Shown here piece after piece: positions 22,370 to 34,974 of a DNA stretch of 64,000 nucleotides. The position numbers and the translations under genes were made by a program. The stretch comes from Ilex aquifolium (Eukaryota; Streptophyta; Magnoliopsida; Aquifoliales; Aquifoliaceae). The DNA is taken from contig OX637397.1 of NCBI GenBank assembly GCA_951799425.1, positions 17,630,064-17,694,063 of the forward strand, written 5' to 3'. The notes under the pieces are model-generated. The model saw only the letters and a program-made list of their open reading frames with translations, made no database searches and had not been told where the DNA came from. Position 1 is the stretch's first letter; each line of letters opens with the position of its first letter.

Positions 22370-25338
22370 GACGCACAAAATGACAATTGATCTCGGTGTG
22401 TTTTGTGCGCTTATAAAGACATCATTGTAAGCAATCTAAATAGCACTGCGATTGTCACAATAAAGAGAAGTACTAGACTAGTGAGAAACACCCATATCCT
22501 GTAGAAGCTAACGAAGCCAAATGAGCTTAGAAGTAGTATCAGCAAGTGCTCGGTACTTAGCCTTAGTACTAGAGTATGCAACAACTGTCTGCTTCTTACT
22601 CCGCCAAGATATTAGAGAGTCACCCAAAAGAAAAAGAAAGTTAGTGGTAGACCGTTGGTCAGTAGGATCACCTGCACAATTAGCATCAGAGTAATCAGGT
22701 AATGTTAAGGATGAGTGAGAGGAAAAGAGAAACCCATGGAATAAGGCGCCCTTCACATAGCGTAAGATGCAAAGAATAGCTGCATAGTGAATAGAACGGG
22801 GAGCAGTCATAAACTGGCTAATGAGATGCACAACATAGGTAATATCCGGCCTAATAATAGTGAGATAAATTAGGCTTCCAACAAGCTGTTGGTAACAAGT
22901 AGCATTTGACAGAAGCTCTCCATCAGTAGGACGAAGTTTGATGTTGGTCTCTAGGAGGCAATCAATTGTCTTACAATTAGTAAGACCTACACGAGCAAGA
23001 AGATCAGAAACATACTTGACTTGGGTCAATAGTAGCCATCAGGGGATTGGGACACTTCTAGTCCAACATGGTAACTAAGAGACCTAAGTCTTTCATCTCA
23101 AAGTGATGACTCAAAAATTGCTTAAATTCATGAATGCCAGAAGGATCATCACTGGTAATGATCATATCATCAATATAAAGCAGTAGAATAGTAATATTAT
23201 TATCAGTATGACAAGTAAAAAGAGAAAAATCATAGGGGTTAGAAGCGAACCCAAGTTGTGCAATAGTAGAGTTGAATTTGCTAAATCAGGCACGTGAAGT
23301 TTGCTTAAGCCCATATAATGTACGTCGAAGGTGACACACCTTGCCAGGAAGATGAGGACACCCCTGGGGAGGCTGCATATAGACCTTCTCATCCAAGTCA
23401 CCATGTAAGAAGACATTCTTCACATCCATCTGAAATAGAGGCCATCGGCATGCAGAGGCTACAACCAAAAGAGAGAACGAACAGAGGTAATGCGAGCAGC
23501 AGGAGCAAATGTCTCCCCATAGTCAATGTCATACTCCTGTGTAAAGCCCTTGGCTACTAGACGAGCTTTATATCGCATCTCAGAACCATTAGAATTGATT
23601 TTCTTGTTATATAGCCATTTGTTCCCAACTATAGTCTTTCCAGGAGGCAAATCAACCAAATTCCAAGTATAAGTTTTGTGAAGGGCATCAAATTCTTCAG
23701 AATAGCTCGTTGCCAAAGAGGGTCAGAACAAGCCTCAGAATAATTACGAGGTTCATGAAGTGTAGAAAGAGTGGAAAAACAATGATAATTACTAAGATGA
23801 ACAGGAGGATCCCTTACCCTATTAGAACGGCAAACATCCAAAGCAGAGGAGGACTCGGGTGGATCGGCTGAGATTACAGGATCAACAGATGGTCTAGATT
23901 CATGAGGAATAGTCATTGAGTTATACTCAGATGGATCAGATGTGATGATAGGATCAACAGGTGGTCTAGAGCCGTGAGAAACAGTCGTTGAGTTATTACC
24001 TAATGAGCTTACATTACCTGTATCAGAAAAATCAGGAAAAATATCTACAGATGGGTTAGGGAAAACAAGAAAAAATGAGAAAGTATCGAATGAGAATTTT
24101 AAAACACTAGTGAAGACCTTGTGTTCCCAGAACTGAACATGGTGGGAGACTTGAATATGCTTGGTTATAGGGTCATAACACCGATTATCCTTATGTTCAA
24201 TGCCATTACCAAGAAAGCAACAGAAACGACAACAGGTTCACGTTTTGTACGCTCATGAGGTGGAAGTAAGACAAAACAAACACAGCCAAAAAATTTTAAA
24301 AGAGAATAATCAGGTACCTTTCCATAGAGAAGTTCATATGGAGATCGATTAGAGATAGTATGAGATGAAACCCAATTGATAGTGTGAGTAAAAGATTCTA
24401 GGAGAGAAGTGGAGAGAAGGAAAGAACGAACAATGTCAAGAATATGATGATGCTTACTTTCTGCATGACCATTCTATTGGGAGGTGTAAGGACACGATCG
24501 ACGAGACAATGTGCCTGCTTGTTTAAGTTCTTCAATGAATGGGGCATCTTTATATTCCATGTCATTATTGGAATGAAAGATTTTAATAGTGCGATCAAAC
24601 TGAGTTTTTATCATCGGCTTAAAATCACGAAAGATATTAAGTAACTCAGAGCGATCATGTAAAAGTTAAATCCATGTTTATTTTGAATAATCATCAATAA
24701 AAATTACAAAATAACGAGACCCACCCTTAGTAGAGACAGGAGCATATACCCAGATATCAAAATGAATCAAATAAAAAGGTGCGGAAGACAAAGAATAACT
24801 TCTACTAAAAGGTAAAGTTTTCTGTTTGCCTAATTGACTAGACATATAATTAAACGATTCAAATTTAATATCTCCTAAAGAACCACTAAAAGTTAAAGAC
24901 TGGACTGGACACGAGGTAAAGATGTATGACCGAGATGAGAGTGTCAAATACTAGAAGACACAACAACAGCAAGAGGTTGAACTGAACAAAACTTAGGCAT
25001 ATGCAAATATGTAAGCTCAAAAAGTCGACCAACTTTATGCCTGGTCCCAATGAGTTAACCCATCTTCTGATCCTGCACACCACATCCTTTCTAAGAAAAT
25101 ATTAAGATAAAACCATATTCAACAAGTTGACAACATTAAGAATATTTAGAGATAAGTTAGGAACAACATATGTGTCAGGTACAGAAAGAGTAAGGGTAGA
25201 AATAAGACCAACATGAGTAATAGACATGTGTGAACCATCAACAGTATATATATGAGGCATAGAGCTTAAAGACTTATTATGAGGCACCAGGGAAGGATCA
25301 TATGTCATATGCTTGCTACAGGCTGAGTCAATAAACAA
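22370..25338 (-). pseudogene. Copia polyprotein remnants (protease, integrase, RT, RNase H)
   Basis: Fragments follow the copia order across several frames. Protease at 25338-25102 starts FIDSACSKHMT. The pre-integrase/integrase start is at 24950-24680 (GKQKTLPFSRSYSL, HFDIWVYAPVSTKGG, FVIFIDDYSK). Degraded integrase follows at 24600-23920. RT is at 23716-23150 with [35 protein letters not shown] and, near 23160-23180, the YIDDM catalytic motif. RNase H runs from 23029 to about 22370 (YSDANCAGDPTDQRST, WRSKKQTVVAYSST). At least five frame breaks are present. No gag coding was found between protease and PBS, so the element is defective. Confidence 0.9.
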
Positions 25339-25379
25339 GGGAGAAGATTTACCTAAGTAGACTGATAAAGTAGGGGAAG

Positions 25380-25960
25380 AACTAGATAAGAACCTTGGTC
25401 ACAATTGCCTCAAAGTCAGCTACAGTAAGAGAAGACTTACATGAGGAGACTAATAAGGCAAGAGAAGAGCGAGATAGAACCTTAGTCACAATTGCCTCAA
25501 GATCAGCTACAATAAGAGAACACACAGAAGTTGCCACAACGGGAGTGGCTAGAGTAGAGGAGCTAAACAGTGTAGTGGCTATGACTAGATTAGTGATCCG
25601 GGCAAGTCGGAACGTCACCGAATAGTGACCAAAATGTTGCTAGAGGATAGTCAGAGGTTGCTGAAGGAAGGCCGGAAGGCGATCAGAAAGTCTTCCGAAG
25701 ACGACCAGAAAGTCGTTGGAGGGTGGCTGGAGCATATCGGAAGTTCATCGGAGAATGAACGGAGTAGATTGGAAGTTCGCCGGAGGATGGCCAGAGCATA
25801 TCAGAACTCCGCTGGAGGATGGTCAAAAGTTTGCTGGAGGATGGACGGGAGTAGATTGGAACTCTGTCGGAGGATGGCCGGAAGTTGCTGGAAGAGGAAG
25901 AGCCTCAAGAGTTCTGATGTGGAGGATCCCTTGTAGGGCAACCACGTAGCATACTATCAT
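25380..25960. repeat. Tandem duplicated blocks where copia gag should be
   Basis: Two near-identical copies of ACCTTRGTCACAATTGCCTC with following sequence lie at 25391 and 25480. Then 25625-25930 is a degenerate tandem array built on GGAGGATGG, GGAAGTT and AGCATATC units. It occupies the leader/gag interval of the copia element. Confidence 0.65.
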
Positions 25961-25986
25961 TGGTTAGAAGGATTCATGAGCTTAAT

Positions 25987-25997
25987 CTCTGATACCA
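25987..25997 (-). other. Copia primer binding site
   Basis: On the minus strand it reads TGGTATCAGAG, the classic initiator tRNA-Met complement of plant copia elements, directly next to the LTR terminus. Confidence 0.9.
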
Positions 25998-26473
25998 TGT
26001 GAAAAAAGAGAATAAAAAGCGAATATCAATCATATATTGTTTTGTTGTATTTTTTATAAATATAAAGAGGTGTATTTATACTACAAGAGAATAGTAAAGT
26101 ATCCCAATCTAACCGATGTGGAACAAAGATAAACATATAAACATATGTACATTAACAGTTAAATTGTAGAAGTCTACAATGTTGCACTCTCCTCCTACAG
26201 TTAATTTGCAAAAGTTAAGTAATCCCCTAAGTGCGATGGAATGGGAACATCGAGCCATTCCACCTTTAAGAGAATGTTCATGAAAATTCAGTGTTAAACA
26301 TGTACATCATATGATACCAGAACCTGAAAACTATAATGCAATGGTTACAAAAACCCTACAAAGAACATAAGATTAAAGCAATAAGTAGTGGACTTGTTTA
26401 AGCATTTGCTTTTATTGTTATGATACTGTAAGATAACAGATAAGGACTAGCTCAGTATAATGGATACTATTTA

Positions 26474-29247
26474 CACTGCAACAAAAATCGTTTTTTGCGA
26501 CAATTTTTTTCGTCGCTAAATTAAAAAAATCGTTACCAATTATTTTTTGCGACGTTTTTTTTCATCCCGTGTTCGTTGCAATAGCCTTGTCGCATAAAGT
26601 TTTTTGCGACGCAATTTTATTTTCATCATAAAAAAAAATTTTGCGGCGAAAAAAAAACGTCGCTAAAAGTTTAAAAAACGTAGCTAAAATCTATTCCACC
26701 AGTGTAAAAAAAAAATAATAAATAATAATTTAATTAATTTTTCACAACGTAAAAAAATCGTTGCAAATAACTTTTTACGTGAATAAAAAATGTAAAAAAT
26801 AATAATTCAATTAATTTTTCGCGACGCAGACAAATCGTCGCAAATAAATTTTTCAAAAATAAAAAATGTAAAAAAATAATAATTTAATTATTTTTTCATG
26901 ATGTAAAAAAATCGTCGCAAATAAATTTTTACATAAATAATATCTGAATCCCCAATTTCTCAAACTGCCTCGACAAAACCTTAATCTCCGTAAATTCTCA
27001 TCCAATTTCTCACTCCTCTCCACCAGATTAGCTAGCCCTAGAACCACTCGGCCTCGAAAAATCCAAAGAAATTCTCCTCCACTACCTTCTCCTAATCACA
27101 GCCCCAATCAAAACGATCTGGTTCGAGATGGAGGGCAGGAAACACTCTGGTTCGCAGGAGGAGGGGAACAGAGAAAATAGCAAGGAAGAGAGAGAGAAAG
27201 GGAGAGAGAGAGAGAGAGATAGAGAGTATTGTGTGAGTTGACTGAAATAAACAAAGAGGGAGAGATGGGGAAAGTGAGAATGAGGGAAAAAAGAATGGGC
27301 AATGGATCTCGATTTAGTTAGGTAGGTTTTTTTTTTTTTTTTTTAAATGTCCAAAACGACGTCGTTTTGAATTTTTTAAAAATTATATTCTGCGACAAAC
27401 ACAAAACGTCGCAATTTAATATTTTTATTTTATTTTAACTTTAAATGTGGTTGTAATTTATATTTTGCGACGAAAATAAAAATGTCACTAATTAATTTTT
27501 TCTTTTATTTTATTTTAATTTTTATTATTTATTTTTTAGACTAAAAAATTTTGTCGTAAAAAATATTTTCAATTCCCGCTATCGCTCGCGCCAAATCATA
27601 GGGAGGGAATCATAATTTTTTACGACGTAATTAAAAAATGTCCCGAAAAATTACTATAATATTTATTTGTCACAAAACTATAAAATCCTCGCAGATAGTA
27701 TTCTTTTGCGACGTTTTCACATTCATCGCAAAAAATGATTTTCTGCGACGAACTTTAAAAATGTCGCGAATTAATATTTTATTTTATTTTACACTAATAA
27801 CTAAAATTTATATTCTGCGACAAAAAACATAAAACGTCGTGAATTAAATATTTTGACTTTATTTTAATTTTAATTTTAGATTATTTATTTTTGCGACGAA
27901 TTAAAAATATCTGCGACGACAAATTTTTGTCCTGAAAAATTATCAATTCCCGCCATTTCTCGCGCCAAAAAAAATTAGGAGGGAATCACCTTTTCGCGAC
28001 GTATTTAAAAAAAGTCGCAAAACAATTGCCAAAATAGAAATTTGCGACAAAATTATAAAATCATCGCGAATAGTACATTTTTTGTGACGACAATAAAAAC
28101 GTCGCTAATTAAAATTTATTTTATTTTATTTTATTTTTTGATTATTTAATTTGCGACAAAAAAATTTTGTCGTAAATTTTTTTTTCATTTGGAAGGAATC
28201 ACATTATTTGAGGCGGAAATAAAAAACGTTGCGAAAAAAATTACCATAATAATTATTTGCGACAACATTATCAAATCCTTGCAGATATTATATTTTTGGC
28301 GACGAAAATAATAACGTCGCAAAAAATTGTTTTTGTAAATTAATATTTTTATTTTATTTTTACTTTGACTCTTACTGAAAACTAAATTTTTATTATGCGA
28401 CGAAAAATTAAACGTCGCGAATTAAATATTTAGAATTTATTTTACTTTAAATTTTAGATTATTTATTTTTGCGACGAAAATAAAAACGTCACGAATTATA
28501 TTTTTATTTTATTTTATTTTAATTTTTGATTATTTAATTTGCAACAAAAAAATTTTGTCGTAAAAAAAAATTTCATTTGGAGGGAATCACATTATTTGCG
28601 ACGGAAATAAAAACCGTCGCGAAAAAAATTAACATAATAATTATTTGCGACAAAATTATCAAATGCTCGCAAATATTATATTTTTGGCAACGAAAATAAT
28701 AACGTCGCAAAAAATGATTTTTGTAAATTAATATTTTTATTTTATTTTTACTTTAACTGTTGCTGAAAACTAAATTTTTATTCTGCAACGAAAAATTAAA
28801 CGTCGCAAATTTAATATTTAGAATTTATTTTACTTTAAATTTTAGATTATTTATTTTTGCAACGAGATAAAACTATTTGCGACGAAACAGTTTTGTCGTA
28901 AAAAATGTCAATACCCACCATTTCTCTTGCCAAAAATAATTATGAGGGAATTTTCTTTTCGCGACGTATTTAAAAAAACGTCGCAAAAAAAGTGCCAAAA
29001 TAGAAATTTAGACTTCATTTTACTTTAAATTTTAGATTATTTATTTTTGCGACGAGATAAAATTATTTGCGACGAAAAAATTTTGTCCTAAAAAATTGCC
29101 CACTCCTGCCCTTTCTCCCGCAAAAAACAAGTAGGAGGGAATCGCCTTTTCGCGATGTATTTAAAAAAACGTGGCAAAAAAATTGCCAAAATAGAAATTT
29201 GCGACAAAATTATAAAATCGTCGCAAAAAATACTTTTTGTTGTAGTA
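26474..29247. mobile_element. CACTA-like non-autonomous DNA transposon with modular GCGACG repeats
   Basis: The left terminus is CACTGCAACAAAAATCG; the right terminus, reversed, is TACTACAACAAAAAGTA (first C mutated). Flanks are TTA and TAA (3-bp duplication with one mismatch). These fit the CACTA superfamily. The whole interior is made of GCGACG...CGTCGC pairs spaced by A/T runs. A 388-bp tandem unit starts at 28186 and again at 28574, and related 'GAGGGAATCAC' modules occur near 27600, 27985, 28930 and 29137. No transposase ORF was seen. The stretch 26945-27240 differs in composition and may be captured sequence. Confidence 0.7.
26945..27300. other. GC-richer insert in the CACTA-like element, possible captured gene piece
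   Basis: This stretch lacks the GCGACG motif and has near-coding composition. On the plus strand a serine/arginine-rich, organelle-targeting-like reading is open from about 26947. On the minus strand a short ORF covers part of it. It ends in a GA-rich run (27185-27225). No family recognised. Confidence 0.35.
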
Positions 29248-29929
29248 TAAGCCTGCCCAAAACCTTCTAGTTTGGCTCCAAACTATTTGAGATGAGCTGA
29301 TGTTGGCTTTGGAATGTAATGAGCTTGACTATACTTTCTCTCAAGAAAAAAAAATCATATAAATACTCGATGTTACAATGTACCATAGTGTTAGATTTCG
29401 AAAAAAAATTCCTCTCATTGGTTTATCTATAGCGCATTTCTACAAGCTAGCTATTATAAACATTATGAAATGAACCAAGATTTGAATGTCGATTGTCTCC
29501 TTTTAAATAGAGTCTTTTCTATGGATTTGACATCAAAGGGGACTCGAGATGGTTCAAATCCTCGAAAAAGGGTACCAATTAACTTGGGGCTTTGTGTATA
29601 ATTAGACCAAAAAATTCTTGGACATAATACCTAGTAAAATCTCAAAATGGAGTCATCAACTTCATTCCCTTTTCTTTTAAGGTTTCTGGTTTTTAATTCT
29701 AGGCCAGAAAAGATTAGTTTAGAAAGAATTTCATATTTTCCCATTGTTAGAAGTAGATTATAATTACTTTTTGCCCACTCCACAAATGGTAGAATTTAAA
29801 CCATAGTGTGCTCTTACAGTAGTTCCAACTTTACTTGGATGTTGCATTGCAAGGGGTGAGATATTTCCATTTGATTTTGACATTTCAAGTTGTCTTTTTT
29901 AAAAGACCACATATGAAATGAAATAAAAC
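29248..29929. other. AT-rich spacer
   Basis: No gene or clear repeat boundary seen between the CACTA-like element and the next LTR-like block. Confidence 0.5.
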
Positions 29930-30547
29930 TGATGATGTTCTAAATATGATTAAGCAGTGATGAGAATGTAAAGTGCGCTGAACAGTTATGTTTAGTTCAG
30001 TCTGAGCTCCAAGGTTCTTAGTAATAGGATCTGGGGAAAGGGGTAATCACACAGAGTGTTTATAGTGGTTCACCAACTCGGGAGCTCGGTTAATCCACTC
30101 TCAAGGGAGTCTCTTGCTCCTGGAGATATTGATAACAGGAGAATTTACAGAAAGTATTTTAGTGAGGTTACAATTGCTTGTTGTTTATGTCGAGGCTTCG
30201 CCTCATATTTATAGTTATCCCTGGGTCTAGCTTGATCTGAGGCGAGATCCTTGCCCCTGCCTTGTAACAGTCGCCCTTATTGCGCAACGGCTGTGGAAGG
30301 TGTTGGGGCGGTTACGAGACTTGCGTCTGCTAAGTAACTGTTGCTACAAAGGGGGTACTTAGTGGAATCCAGCTGTCCTCTGCACAGCCTTCCTTGAGAT
30401 GCAGACACAAGGAGTTTGAGTCTGAAGTCGAGGTCTGCATATAACATAAATGAGCTGAGCTCCCGACCTAAGTGAGCATGACCTGCATTACCGAGCTCAA
30501 CCTTGGGCATATTCGTTGTACAATCATTTTCCATTGAATATGTAACA
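29930..30547 (-). repeat. Probable solo LTR related to the Tat LTR
   Basis: Like the 5' LTR at 8020 it begins TGATGATG and contains TTTATAGTGGTTCACC with following CTCGG at about 30058-30085, the typical plant LTR leader motif. The block 30030-30500 is markedly GC-richer than its flanks. No internal domains adjoin. The right end is a candidate only; flanks AAAAC and AAATT match in three of five bases. Confidence 0.5.
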
Positions 30548-31640
30548 AAATTGGGGCAATATGAAACTGATCACTTAGTTGAGAATAAGATATAAAAAAT
30601 ATGACAGTTGAGTGGGCAAAGTGAAAAAAAAGATGGTAGTTGAGAAGTCCAAGTGTAATTTACCCTTTTTATGGAGAAATGTATATGAGATATGAACCCA
30701 TCCACAGATAAGTTTGATGTTGTTCATGTCAAAACTATGCTTCATGTCTGATATTGTCCTCTCAATTATCACAATTTTTCGAATTGTACAACCAACTATG
30801 ATTGTTGGATACAATTATTTATTACCCTTTTTCGAAATGTTTCTCATGTTACAATTATTACTACAATTATTAGTTTGTTTCTTAAATTATGCAACCGACT
30901 ATGATTGTTGAGTTTGCATTGGCCAACAACTATTATATTTCTCACATTGCAACTCTATCTAGAATTATTAGGTTTGCATTAACCTAGTTATGGATATTGG
31001 AAACATGTATTTTATTAAATACTAGTGAAGAACCGGTGTGCAAGGCATGCTAGTTAAAATTTTTTTTTTTTTTTTTGAGATAGTAAAATTTGTTAGACTA
31101 ATATAAGGGTAGTTAGATATAAATACTTCTTGATTATAGGAATGCACTAAGTTGTGTAATATTATAAAGGTGAAATGATATGTCTAATTAGACGAATTCT
31201 TATTGTTCGGTAACAAGTAGATGCTCTCAAAGATTAATTACAATTAATTGCATGAATGAAATAAATTTTTGATTTGTTTTTATATATAAATTTTCTGATT
31301 ACACCACTATCCAGCTTTTAATATAAAATTTCGATTGTGTCCATGAATGACATAATGTTTAGCATAATTATATGTAAGCAAAAATTTGACATATTATTTT
31401 AATTAAATAAATAACAATAGGTATCTCACAACCGAACCCATCCACCTAAACCCGTGCCTAATTCACGAAAATAGATCCATTGTTGGTGAGGTATAACAAT
31501 GGTGTTTTTTTTTTTTTTTTTTTTTGTAATGTAAGGATGATCTTGGTGTTGGCCACAAATGAAGAAATGAAATCCAAAACATCTGCGACTATTAGACTCA
31601 GGTTAAAAGGAAAGGACAATAAATAATAAGGAGAGAGAGG

Positions 31641-31698
<58 letters not shown>

Positions 31699-32400
31699 GT
31701 GGGGCGGTGTGGTCACAAGTTGGTGTGGGGGATAAATACTAATATGATAATTAATTACTAAAGTTTTAATTATAATGATATAAGTAGAAATATAATTTCT
31801 AAAATTTTAATTACTCTGGTGGTTAGTTGTCAAAATTATTTAATCAATAACAACGGAAAAGAATTCATTTAATGTTATTGATTAATTACTCAAATTGTAA
31901 TTAATATGGTATAATTAGAATTGAAAATTACAATTAGTGTGGTGATTAAAAACAAAAAGAAAAAAACCATAGATGTTGATTAATTACTCAAATTATAATT
32001 AATATGATATGATGTTGTGGTTAGAATAATGTTATTTGGCAATATTAGTTGCTACATCATCCGGTTGGTAAATTAAATTATTTTTTTAATTTAAAGAGCA
32101 TTACTCACACTTTATTCAAACAGAAGAAAGAAGAAATGTGAACTTAATGTATTAAGATATGAGAAATGTATGTAGGGTCGCCAATAAACCAAGTTGCTCA
32201 TGCATAACTCGGGATCGGCTCATGTTGGAGCCCATTCAAGTTTGTTCATATATTAAAATTTAACCTAGCTCTAGCCAAATTTTAAAATTTGTTGAATAAA
32301 TGAGCCAAGTATGAATAATACATTGTTCAACTCATAAGGCTCATGAACAAAGAGCTCATTTATGTATGCGAAGACTAAACACTCTTAGGAAGCAATAAGG
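30548..32400. other. AT-rich region with simple repeats, no supported gene
   Basis: 30560-30670 is a reverse copy of the 'aaattacacttgga' dispersed repeat also seen at 10255. At 31022 CTAGTGAAGAACCGGTGTGC resembles an inverted Helitron 3' end. A poly(T) run is near 31506 and a GA run at 31631-31695. 31740-32000 holds three degenerate copies of 'GATTAATTACTCAAATT.TAATTAATATG'. Confidence 0.5.
31631..31695. repeat. GA microsatellite
   Basis: Nearly perfect (GA)n of about 32 units with one GGGA interruption near its start. Confidence 0.95.
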
Positions 32401-32407
32401 TACTGCT

Positions 32408-32535
32408 AACAAAAATGCAGCAGTGCAGGAAGGAGTGGCCCATTGGTAAGGGCTTACCCCCGTCCTGCTTGTGATTTTGGGTTCCAACCTCTTTCTATTC
32501 TTCGTTCCCAAGAAAAGACATACAAAAATAGATAC
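32408..32535 (+). repeat. tRNA-derived SINE fragment
   Basis: An A box TGGCCCATTGG (32436-32446) and a B-box-like GGTTCCAACC (32480-32489) are spaced as in a tRNA promoter, followed by an A-rich tail. ACAAAAAT occurs at both ends (about 32409 and 32523) and may be a short target duplication. One B-box position differs from consensus GGTTCGAACC. Confidence 0.6.
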
Positions 32536-32559
32536 AAACAACCCACATTTGACACCACA

Positions 32560-34970
32560 TTCGGATACAATTCTAGCCATTGCATTGAACACATAGGTTT
32601 CCCTATAGGTTTGTTTCACATTTATGTAATTTAAGAAAACTTCCAAGATGTGTAATTAGTGTACTTCCAAACTCCGAAATATTAAATGCGAAAAAAGGAA
32701 TTAGGTAGAATAAGTGTAACCATGAGACCAACCCTTTAGTAGAAAGAGCTAAAAACAATGTCTTTAATGTACATCATATATATCTATATTTTAATGGCTA
32801 TACAAGTGCATACATTTAGCAATAAACTTGTTGAAAAGGATTGCATATTAGCTTTATAATGTTTGTTTTTAGCAACCACAAAAATTTGTTTAACAGATTA
32901 AGGTGGTTTAATATTTTTCAATGGTTCTCCACGTGTAAATGCCATAAAACAAGCAATTGTGTAGGCTCACAAATTCAAATTTTATGTTAAGTACTCACCA
33001 TTGTTTTTACTAATGTTAAATAATTGGCTTGCCTCTAGAGGTGTCAATCATATGTGTTGTGTCATTTTCGATCATGTTATTTTTTAATTATTTTATTTTG
33101 ATTGGTGTCTTGTTCGAATTAATAAAAATATTTAATTCTAAAATAAGTCATATGATACTATGTAAAGAAATTTAAAAAATTATGAAATAATTATTTTCTG
33201 TCTGTAGTATCAATTAATTGTGTTGTTCGTCTCTAATTTTAATTTTGTCTATTTATTATTCGCATTAGTTAGTCATGCCATTTTTAGGTTTCTTGTTGTT
33301 TTTGTATGTAAGAGTAAAATTGGCATCCCTATTTGTAAGGATGTCCATGTGCTAGGTTGCCCACGGGTCCCGTTACTTGGCCAGAAAAAAATAGGCCTGA
33401 AGCACAAGAGGTCCAATAGTTGGCCTGCCCGAACCCTATCTTGAGCCTAATATCATTCAAGAGAGGTTTTGAGCTTGCCCTCAAACCCATTACTCGGTCC
33501 GAAACCTGGTCCATGAGCCTGCTCGCAAAAATCCGACCCATGAGCCCGCCTGCCTAGCTTGTCTGCCATTCCACCCCATTGTTTGAAAAAAAATTAACTA
33601 TTGAAACTTTGAAGGTTTTGTGGTAATATATGACTCTACTTTATTTAAATAAAATTATTTATTATTCACTTTTTGTCCATTTTTGAGTTTACTTTTAATT
33701 AAAAAATATAATTTAAAAAAATATTAAGTTGAAAACATTTGTGCTGAGATAGTGAGAAAAATCAAACAATTTGTCTTTGCACAAAAATAGCGAAGATGAC
33801 CAAATGTTTATGTCTTTGACGCTCGACATAACATATATGAAACAATTAAATGTCGTCTTAGTTGGAGCTAAGATAATACCTTTAAAAGGTCGACCATAGA
33901 GTATCTCCAAAATTCTATGTACCCTACATAAAAGCCATATGTGAGAGTTCAAGTGGGCGTTGCAGAGTAACTAAGCTAAAGTTCAAGTTATGCGCTTGAT
34001 CAGCAACTAGAGCGCTTGATCAGCAACTAGACTAAGATCCATATTATGTTTTTTTTATTCTTTTCTGATTGAGTAGATGCATAACAATTAGATTTTAGTC
34101 TTGAATTTTTTATTCATGAGTTATATGAGTCAACTCGAATACGACATAATAACAAATAGGCCGATATGATCAAGGGCAGAGCCATAATACTTTTGTAGTG
34201 GACGCAGCTTATTACTTGTTCATGAGTTAAAATCATAATGAAAACCAACCAACCGGAATAATTTATTCCAAAATATAATTTATGACATTCAAATATCATA
34301 ATTTAATTTTTGATGAAGCAAAAATTAGGAATTCAATTATCGAAAGAGCACTGATTGAGAGAAAATTAAAGAGAACGACTAAATGACAACCATCAAAATT
34401 GTCGAGATTTCGCAAACATATTTTAAGTAATAATGATTGATAACTTAGTGTGTAAGGAAACAAGAGAATTAGAGATAACAGAGAGACTAAAGAGAGTGCG
34501 ATGACTTTGAATCGTATAGAAAGAAACTTAAATCTAAATATTTAAGTCACGAAAGAATTCAGTTTTTTACTAAAAAGGAATAGTACAATTAGGGTCTAAA
34601 AATCTATCCTAAATTATTGATCTAATGCCGCGATAGTGGAGATGTTAAAATAGTACTTTTTGGGTAGTATTATTCTAATTAGAGCTCTTTGATTGATTCT
34701 TTGAGATCACTTCACTTAAAATATTATTAGTAGGTAAATAAATTAGTTTAGATTTAAATTTTCAGACCCAAAAGTGTTATTGAAATATAAAAGTAGCAGT
34801 ATATTTATACAAATTTTCAGTGTGGCAATTTTTTTAAAATTATAAATTTATAAAAATTTCAAAACTAACAATTTTTTTTTAAAAAAAATGTGCACTTAGG
34901 GGCTGTTGCCCCCACTGCCCCAGTGTAAATCCGCTTTTGGATGTGATTAATTAAATTGGTTGAGTTAGGA
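32560..34970. other. AT-rich region with DNA-transposon relics
   Basis: No supported gene. TAGAGGTGTCAATCA at 33034 and the inverse-like ATTGGCATCCCTA near 33320 look like hAT termini. 33340-33570 is a GC-richer block of repeated GAGCC/GGCC words usual in hAT-type non-autonomous elements. At about 34005-34032 a 20-bp tandem repeat (AGCGCTTGATCAGCAACTAG) occurs. 34880-34940 is a short TE-like block containing GGGGCTGTTGCCCCCACTG. Confidence 0.4.
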
Positions 34971-34974
34971 AATA

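Larger units (their letters stand above)
22209..26199 (-). mobile_element. Degraded Ty1/copia retrotransposon
   Basis: Both LTRs begin (plus strand) with TGTGAAA.AAGAG: the truncated 3' LTR at 22209 to about 22340 and the 5' LTR at 25998-26199. Flanks GTTAG (22204-22208) and GTTAA (26200-26204) give a 4-of-5 target duplication. The internal order protease, integrase, RT, RNase H identifies copia. Each LTR has a minus-strand TATA-like TATAAATA. The inner end of the 3' LTR and the end of RNase H are deleted. Confidence 0.85.

Noticed and set aside
23318-23560. Plus-strand ORF over the copia RT
   Set aside because: Antisense shadow of RT coding.
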